From: Pseudomonas mandelii
Lineage (GTDB): Bacteria > Pseudomonadota > Gammaproteobacteria > Pseudomonadales > Pseudomonadaceae
Reading direction: 5' to 3'
Assembly: GCF_006438925.1 (NCBI RefSeq)
Contig: NZ_RCZA01000006.1
Span: 124,001 to 188,000 of the forward strand
Length of the DNA: 64,000 bases
Positions 58,113 to 64,000 of this stretch are shown here, one piece after another. Both the position numbers and the translations under genes were made by a program. How positions within the stretch are numbered: the stretch's first letter is position 1; each line of letters begins with the position of its first letter. The notes beneath the pieces are model-generated. The model ran no database searches and was not told where the DNA came from. It was given only the letters and a program-made list of their open reading frames with translations.

Positions 58113-59225
58113 TCAACGCTCAAGCAGGATCCGCAGCATGCGACGCAGCGGTTCGGCCGCGCCCCACAGCAGTTGGTCGCCGACGGTGAACGCGCCGACG
58201 TACTGCGTGCCCATGTTCAGCTTGCGCAGACGACCAACCGGTACGTTCAGGGTGCCGGTGACTTTCGTCGGGCTCAGTTCCTGAATGCTGGCTTCGCGGC
58301 TGTTCGGTACCAGTTTGACCCAAGGGTTGTGCTGGCTGATCAGCCCTTCGATATCGGCGATCGGCACGTCTTTGTTCAGCTTGATGGTCAGCGCCTGGCT
58401 GTGGCAGCGCATGGCGCCGATACGCACGCAGATGCCATCGACCGGGATCGGGCTCTTGAAGCGACCAAGGATCTTGTTGGTCTCGGCCTGGGCCTTCCAC
58501 TCTTCGCGGCTCTGACCGTTTGGCAGTTCCTTGTCGATCCACGGGATCAGGCTGCCGGCCAGCGGTACGCCGAAGTTTTCGGTCGGGTACGCGTCGCTGC
58601 GCATGGCTTCGGCCACACGGCGGTCGATGTCGAGGATCGCGCTGGCCGGGTCGGCCAGTTGATCGGCGACAGCGGCGTGGGTCGCGCCCATTTGCTTGAT
58701 CAGTTCGCGCATGTTCTGCGCGCCGGCACCGGAGGCCGCCTGATAGGTCATGGCGCTCATCCACTCGACCAGACCGGCTTCGAACAGACCGCCCAGGCCC
58801 ATCAGCATCAGGCTGACGGTGCAGTTGCCGCCGATGTAGTTCTTGGTGCCCGCGTCGAGCTGCTGGTCGATGACCTTGCGGTTCACCGGGTCCAGCACGA
58901 TCACCGCGTCATCCTGCATGCGCAGGCTGGAAGCGGCGTCGATCCAGTAACCCTGCCAGCCGGCTTCGCGCAGTTTCGGGAAAACTTCGCTGGTGTAGTC
59001 GCCACCCTGGCAGGTCAGAATCACGTCGAGGGTTTTCAGCTCATCAATGCTGTAAGCGTCCTTGAGCGGAGCAATGTCCTTGCCCACGGACGGGCCTTGG
59101 CCACCGACATTGGAAGTGGTGAAAAACACCGGCTCAATAAGATCGAAATCCTGCTCTTCCAGCATCCGCTGCATGAGCACGGAACCGACCATACCGCGCC
59201 AACCGATCAGACCTACACGTTTCAT
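58113..59225 (-). CDS. asd: Aspartate-semialdehyde dehydrogenase
   Basis: A 370-residue enzyme reducing aspartyl phosphate to aspartate semialdehyde, for Lys, Thr, Met, diaminopimelate and diaminobutyrate. The N-terminal [18 protein letters not shown] and the active-site Cys in [12 protein letters not shown] (about residue 134) are intact. It provides the precursor used by the AcsF-type aminotransferase. Confidence 0.97.
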   Translation of the reverse strand: MKRVGLIGWRGMVGSVLMQRMLEEQDFDLIEPVFFTTSNVGGQGPSVGKDIAPLKDAYSIDELKTLDVILTCQGGDYTSEVFPKLREAGWQGYWIDAASSLRMQDDAVIVLDPVNRKVIDQQLDAGTKNYIGGNCTVSLMLMGLGGLFEAGLVEWMSAMTYQAASGAGAQNMRELIKQMGATHAAVADQLADPASAILDIDRRVAEAMRSDAYPTENFGVPLAGSLIPWIDKELPNGQSREEWKAQAETNKILGRFKSPIPVDGICVRIGAMRCHSQALTIKLNKDVPIADIEGLISQHNPWVKLVPNSREASIQELSPTKVTGTLNVPVGRLRKLNMGTQYVGAFTVGDQLLWGAAEPLRRMLRILLER

Positions 59226-59294
59226 CGCAACTACACCTTCTTTAAAAAGTGGGCCGCTGCTTTCAAGAGTGAAAGTTGCAGCGGGCCCGAGAGA

Positions 59295-60377
<1,083 letters not shown>

Positions 60378-60449
60378 GCTTTCCTCATGTCATCAGTCGG
60401 CGTGCCCTGGGGTCGCGGGTCAGCCGGGAAAAATTCTATCGCTCGACGC

Positions 60450-61217
60450 TTATCGTTCAGCCATCAGCACCAGCACATCGGTACTGAACGAACCATCGGC
60501 CTCAATCTCAAAATAGTCGCGTACTTCATTGCCCATCGATTTCTGCAACTCGAGGATTGCCGCGCGCATCACCTCTGGTGTGCGCATGCGCTCGACCCAG
60601 GAGGTGTACTCCAGTCGCAGCCGTTGACGGGTGGTGCTGCGGGTATGCAACCCCGCTTCGCTGACCTGACGCAACCACTCGCCGGCGGAATAATCGCGCA
60701 CATGGCTGGTATCGCGCAGCACTTCGACGCTTTGCAGGTAAGTGTCGAACAACGGACTGCCCGGTGACAAAACGTCGATGAACGCCGCCACGCCGCCCGG
60801 CTTCAGCACCCGGCGAACTTCTCGCAGGGCCAGGCCGAGATCGCTCCAATGGTGCGCCGAATAACGGCTGAAGACGAAATCGAATTCGCCATCGGCGAAT
60901 GGCAGGCGCTCGGCAGCACCGTTGACCGTGGTGACATTGCTATAACCGCGATCAATCGCCGCTGCGGCCACCACGTCGAGCATTTGCTGGGACAGGTCGT
61001 AAGCCACCACTTCTTTCACTAACGACGCCACATGGAAACTCACGTGACCGGCGCCGCAGCCCAAGTCCAGCACCCGGGCATCGCCCTGCCCGGCCAGTTC
61101 AGCCTGTAGCAGCGCGAATTCGGTGCCTTGAGCGTGAACGGCGCTGCTCAGGTAGGCCGAGGCTTGTTCACCGAATTGCTTTTGTACGACTTGGCTGTGC
61201 TGGGCGTTGCTGGTCAT
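60450..61217 (-). CDS. Class I SAM-dependent methyltransferase
   Basis: A 255-residue cytoplasmic methyltransferase of the Methyltransf_11/UbiE-like type. Motif I VLDLGCGAGHVSFHVA is near residue 52; LPFADGEFDFVFSRYSAHHW and VLKPGGVAAFIDV follow. It sits between leuD and leuB in the same direction, as in many Pseudomonas, so it is probably co-transcribed with the leu genes. The substrate is unknown. Confidence 0.9.
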   Translation of the reverse strand: MTSNAQHSQVVQKQFGEQASAYLSSAVHAQGTEFALLQAELAGQGDARVLDLGCGAGHVSFHVASLVKEVVAYDLSQQMLDVVAAAAIDRGYSNVTTVNGAAERLPFADGEFDFVFSRYSAHHWSDLGLALREVRRVLKPGGVAAFIDVLSPGSPLFDTYLQSVEVLRDTSHVRDYSAGEWLRQVSEAGLHTRSTTRQRLRLEYTSWVERMRTPEVMRAAILELQKSMGNEVRDYFEIEADGSFSTDVLVLMAER

Positions 61218-61257
61218 GGGACTTCCTTTTTGGGGTTAAGCCTTACGCTGTCTGGGC

Positions 61258-61347
61258 TGCCGTCTTCGCGAGCAGGCTCGCTCCCACAGGGGTTTTGTGA
61301 ACGACGCAAATCCTGTGTGGGAGCGAGCCTGCTCGCGAAGAGGCCCG
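61258..61347. repeat. REP-like inverted pair, family A
   Basis: CTTCGCGAGCAGGCTCGCTCCCAC and its reverse complement with a 32-base spacer, between the methyltransferase gene and leuD, that is, inside the leu transcription unit. Confidence 0.9.
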
Positions 61348-61373
61348 CCCTGTCTACATCAATCTCGGATCAA

Positions 61374-62018
61374 TCAAACGTCACGAAACAACCAAGGCTG
61401 ACTCGCCCGGTGCTTGCTTTCAAACGACGCAATCGCCTCGTGATCCATCAATGTCAGACCAATATCGTCGAGGCCATTCACCAGGCAATGCTTACGAAAC
61501 TCATCCAGTTCAAAGCTGTAGACCTTGCCATCCGGACGGGTCACGGTCTGGGCTTGCAGGTCGACCGTCAACTCGTAACCCGGATTGGCTTCAACCTGCT
61601 GGAACAACTCATCCACTTCAGCGTCGCTCAAGATGATCGGCAACAAGCCGTTCTTGAAGCTGTTGTTGTAGAAGATGTCGGCGTAGCTCGGCGCAATGAT
61701 GCTGCGAAAACCGTACTCTTCCAGCGCCCACGGCGCGTGTTCACGGCTGGAGCCGCAACCGAAGTTCTCGCGGGCCAGCAGCACGCTGGCGCCTTGATAA
61801 CGCTCGGCGTTGAGGACGAAGTCCTTGTTCAGCGGACGCTTGGAGTTGTCCTGGTAGGCATAGCCCACGTCCAGGTAGCGCCATTCGTCAAACAGGTTCG
61901 GACCAAAACCGGTGCGCTTGATCGACTTCAAGAACTGCTTCGGAATAATCTGGTCGGTGTCGACGTTGGCACGGTCCAAGGGGGCGACCAAACCGGTGTG
62001 TTGGGTAAAAGCTCTCAT
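61374..62018 (-). CDS. leuD: 3-isopropylmalate dehydratase small subunit
   Basis: A 214-residue swivel subunit of isopropylmalate isomerase. The substrate-recognition block [19 protein letters not shown] is at about residue 75. It is 10 bases downstream of leuC and pairs with it to form the [4Fe-4S] enzyme. Confidence 0.97.
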   Translation of the reverse strand: MRAFTQHTGLVAPLDRANVDTDQIIPKQFLKSIKRTGFGPNLFDEWRYLDVGYAYQDNSKRPLNKDFVLNAERYQGASVLLARENFGCGSSREHAPWALEEYGFRSIIAPSYADIFYNNSFKNGLLPIILSDAEVDELFQQVEANPGYELTVDLQAQTVTRPDGKVYSFELDEFRKHCLVNGLDDIGLTLMDHEAIASFESKHRASQPWLFRDV

Positions 62019-62028
62019 GTGCGGTTCC

Positions 62029-63447
62029 TCAGATCAGTTCGCGAACGTCGATGAAACGACCGTGGACGGCAGCCGCCGCGGCCATGGCCGGGCTGACCAG
62101 GTGCGTACGGCCACCGGCGCCCTGACGCCCTTCGAAGTTGCGGTTGGAGGTCGAGGCGCAATGCTCGCCCGACTCCAAGCGGTCCGGGTTCATCGCCAGG
62201 CACATCGAGCAACCCGGTTCACGCCACTCGAAACCGGCTTCGAGGAAAATCTTGTCCAGGCCTTCGGCCTCGGCTTGCGCCTTCACCAGGCCCGAGCCCG
62301 GCACCACGATGGCTTGCTTGATGGTCGAAGCGACTTTACGGCCCTTGGCGATCACCGCCGCAGCGCGCAAGTCTTCGATCCGCGAGTTGGTGCAGGAACC
62401 AATGAAGACGCGGTCCAGTTGAATATCGGTGATCGCCTGATTGGCGCTCAAACCCATGTATTTCAAGGCGCGCTCGATGGAACCGCGTTTGACCAGGTCC
62501 ATTTCCTTCGCCGGATCCGGCACATTCTGATCAACCGCCAGGACCATCTCGGGCGATGTGCCCCAGCTGACTTGCGGCTTGATCTGAGTAGCGTCGAGCT
62601 CGACCACGGTATCGAACACCGCATCGGCGTCGGACACCAGGTCTTTCCAGGCTTCGACCGCCATGTCCCATTCCGCGCCTTTCGGAGCAAATGGACGACC
62701 CTTGACGTAAGCCACGGTTTTTTCGTCGGCAGCCACCAGGCCAACACGAGCGCCGGCTTCAATGGACATGTTGCAGATGGTCATGCGGCCTTCGACGGAC
62801 AAATCGCGAATGGCGCTGCCGGCGAACTCGATGGCGTGGCCGTTACCGCCGGCGGTGCCGATCTTGCCGATGACGGCGAGCACGATGTCCTTGGCGGTCA
62901 CGCCGAACGGCAACTTGCCCTCGACCGACACCAGCATGTTTTTCATTTTCTTGGCCACCAGGCATTGCGTGGCGAACACGTGCTCGACCTCGGAAGTCCC
63001 GATGCCGTGGGCCAATGCGCCAAACGCGCCGTGGGTCGAGGTGTGCGAGTCGCCGCAGACCACGGTCATGCCCGGCAAGGTGGCACCCTGCTCCGGACCG
63101 ATCACGTGAACGATGCCCTGACGCACATCATTCATCTTGAATTCAGTGATGCCATATTCGTCGCAGTAGTCATCGAGGGTCTGAACCTGCAGGCGCGAGA
63201 CCTGATCGGTAATCGCTTCAATGCCGCCCTTGCGATCTGGAGTGGTCGGAACGTTGTGGTCCGGGGTGGCGATGATCGAGTCGACGCGCCAAGGCTTGCG
63301 CCCGGCCAGACGCAGGCCTTCGAAAGCTTGGGGCGAAGTCACTTCATGGATGATGTGGCGGTCGATATAGATCAGCGACGACCCATCGTCGCGCCGTTTC
63401 ACTTCATGGGAATCCCAAAGCTTGTCGTAAAGCGTTTTGCCGGCCAT
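62029..63447 (-). CDS. leuC: 3-isopropylmalate dehydratase large subunit
   Basis: A 472-residue aconitase-family subunit. Three Cys residues for the iron-sulfur cluster are in [14 protein letters not shown] and [11 protein letters not shown]. The N-terminal [13 protein letters not shown] is typical. The upstream gap of 153 bases to a divergent LysR gene is the likely control region. Confidence 0.97.
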   Translation of the reverse strand: MAGKTLYDKLWDSHEVKRRDDGSSLIYIDRHIIHEVTSPQAFEGLRLAGRKPWRVDSIIATPDHNVPTTPDRKGGIEAITDQVSRLQVQTLDDYCDEYGITEFKMNDVRQGIVHVIGPEQGATLPGMTVVCGDSHTSTHGAFGALAHGIGTSEVEHVFATQCLVAKKMKNMLVSVEGKLPFGVTAKDIVLAVIGKIGTAGGNGHAIEFAGSAIRDLSVEGRMTICNMSIEAGARVGLVAADEKTVAYVKGRPFAPKGAEWDMAVEAWKDLVSDADAVFDTVVELDATQIKPQVSWGTSPEMVLAVDQNVPDPAKEMDLVKRGSIERALKYMGLSANQAITDIQLDRVFIGSCTNSRIEDLRAAAVIAKGRKVASTIKQAIVVPGSGLVKAQAEAEGLDKIFLEAGFEWREPGCSMCLAMNPDRLESGEHCASTSNRNFEGRQGAGGRTHLVSPAMAAAAAVHGRFIDVRELI

Positions 63448-63600
63448 CAGACGGTCCTCATCAGCTTGCTTCTATTTTCTATGCCTTGGGTCGTGCACGG
63501 TTCAATAGCCCCTTGGCTTGTGAGGTCGATCCTAGGGGGTTACATTAAATAACTCAAATTCATATTTTTTATGCTTTGGATAACCAACTGGAATACCACA
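63448..63600. promoter_or_regulatory. Divergent leuC / LysR control region
   Basis: A 153-base AT-rich gap between leuC and a divergent LysR gene. It should hold both promoters and the regulator's site; no operator is certain by eye. Confidence 0.5.
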
Positions 63601-64000
63601 ATGGATCTGGCCAACCTCAATGCTTTTATCGCGATTGCCGAGACCGGTAGCTTCTCCGGCGCTGGCGAACGGCTGCACCTGACACAACCGGCCATCAGCA
63701 AGCGCATTGCCGGGCTGGAGCAGCAATTGAAGGTGCGCCTGTTCGATCGCCTAGGACGTGAAGTGGGCCTGACCGAAGCCGGACGCGCCTTGCTGCCGCG
63801 TGCCTATCAGATTCTGAATGTGTTGGATGACACCCGCCGCGCCCTGACCAACCTGACCGGCGAAGTGACCGGTCGCCTGACGCTGGCCACCAGCCACCAC
63901 ATCGGCCTGCACCGCTTGCCCCCCTTATTAAGGGAGTTCACCCGACGTTACCCGCAAGTGGCGCTGGATATTCAGTTCCTCGATTCGGAAGTGGCCTACG
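63601..64000 (+). CDS. LysR-family regulator (partial, runs off the window)
   Basis: The first 133 residues are visible. The helix-turn-helix (LNAFIAIAETGSFSGAGERLHLTQPAISKRIAGLEQQLKVRLFDR) is at residues 6-50, a linker follows, and the start of the effector domain (GRLTLATSHHIGLHRLPPLL) is present. ATG at 63601. Divergent from leuC and adjacent to it, it may regulate the leu genes, but the target is only inferred. Confidence 0.92.
   Translation, partial: MDLANLNAFIAIAETGSFSGAGERLHLTQPAISKRIAGLEQQLKVRLFDRLGREVGLTEAGRALLPRAYQILNVLDDTRRALTNLTGEVTGRLTLATSHHIGLHRLPPLLREFTRRYPQVALDIQFLDSEVAY

Overview
The window looks like chromosome of a fluorescent Pseudomonas (P. fluorescens group). The gene order on the right, leuC-leuD-methyltransferase-leuB-asd-usg-fimV-truA-trpF-accD-folC-SPOR-cvpA-purF-metZ, is the usual Pseudomonas housekeeping order. 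The RsmE-type CsrA protein, the rbs operon order and the REP-like palindromes agree with this. All calls come from reading the sequence. No database search was run.

Layout. 1-1.9 kb: a partial gene, a cold-shock gene, a lipoprotein with an I78-type inhibitor domain and two small unknown genes. 1.9-8.9 kb: a complete minus-strand ribose operon (rbsB-A-C-R-K-D) ending in an exported nucleoside hydrolase, with a perfect palindromic operator upstream of rbsB. 9.1-12.2 kb: a coiled-coil protein, a periplasmic glutaminase-asparaginase, and a DUF1654-endA pair under a LexA box. 12.2-21.9 kb: accessory DNA. It holds a flavodoxin-like reductase, a broken siderophore-interacting protein gene, rsmE, small membrane and lipoproteins, a broken DUF6124 gene, a Tat-exported carbonic anhydrase, and a decayed prophage (methylase fragment, phage ORFs, excisionase, gutted integrase) ending at tRNA-Val(GAC). 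22.1-23.4 kb: a PuuB-like oxidase.

23.5-43.4 kb is one iron-uptake region on the minus strand: an ECF sigma factor, FecR-type anti-sigma factor and TonB receptor, followed by a full achromobactin-type siderophore operon (acsF-acsD-acsE-yhcA-acsC-acsB-acsA), a cbrABCD-type ABC importer, an FhuF-type ferric reductase and an RraA-like gene. Many of these genes overlap by 4-10 bases. The set covers building, exporting, sensing, importing and reductively unloading a citrate-based siderophore.

43.8-64 kb: three tRNA genes (two identical tRNA-Asp and one tRNA-Val(TAC)), then the housekeeping block, ending with the start of a LysR regulator divergent from leuC. Inverted REP-like pairs of at least two sequence families occupy the intergenic gaps here. 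One of them overlaps the end of trpF.
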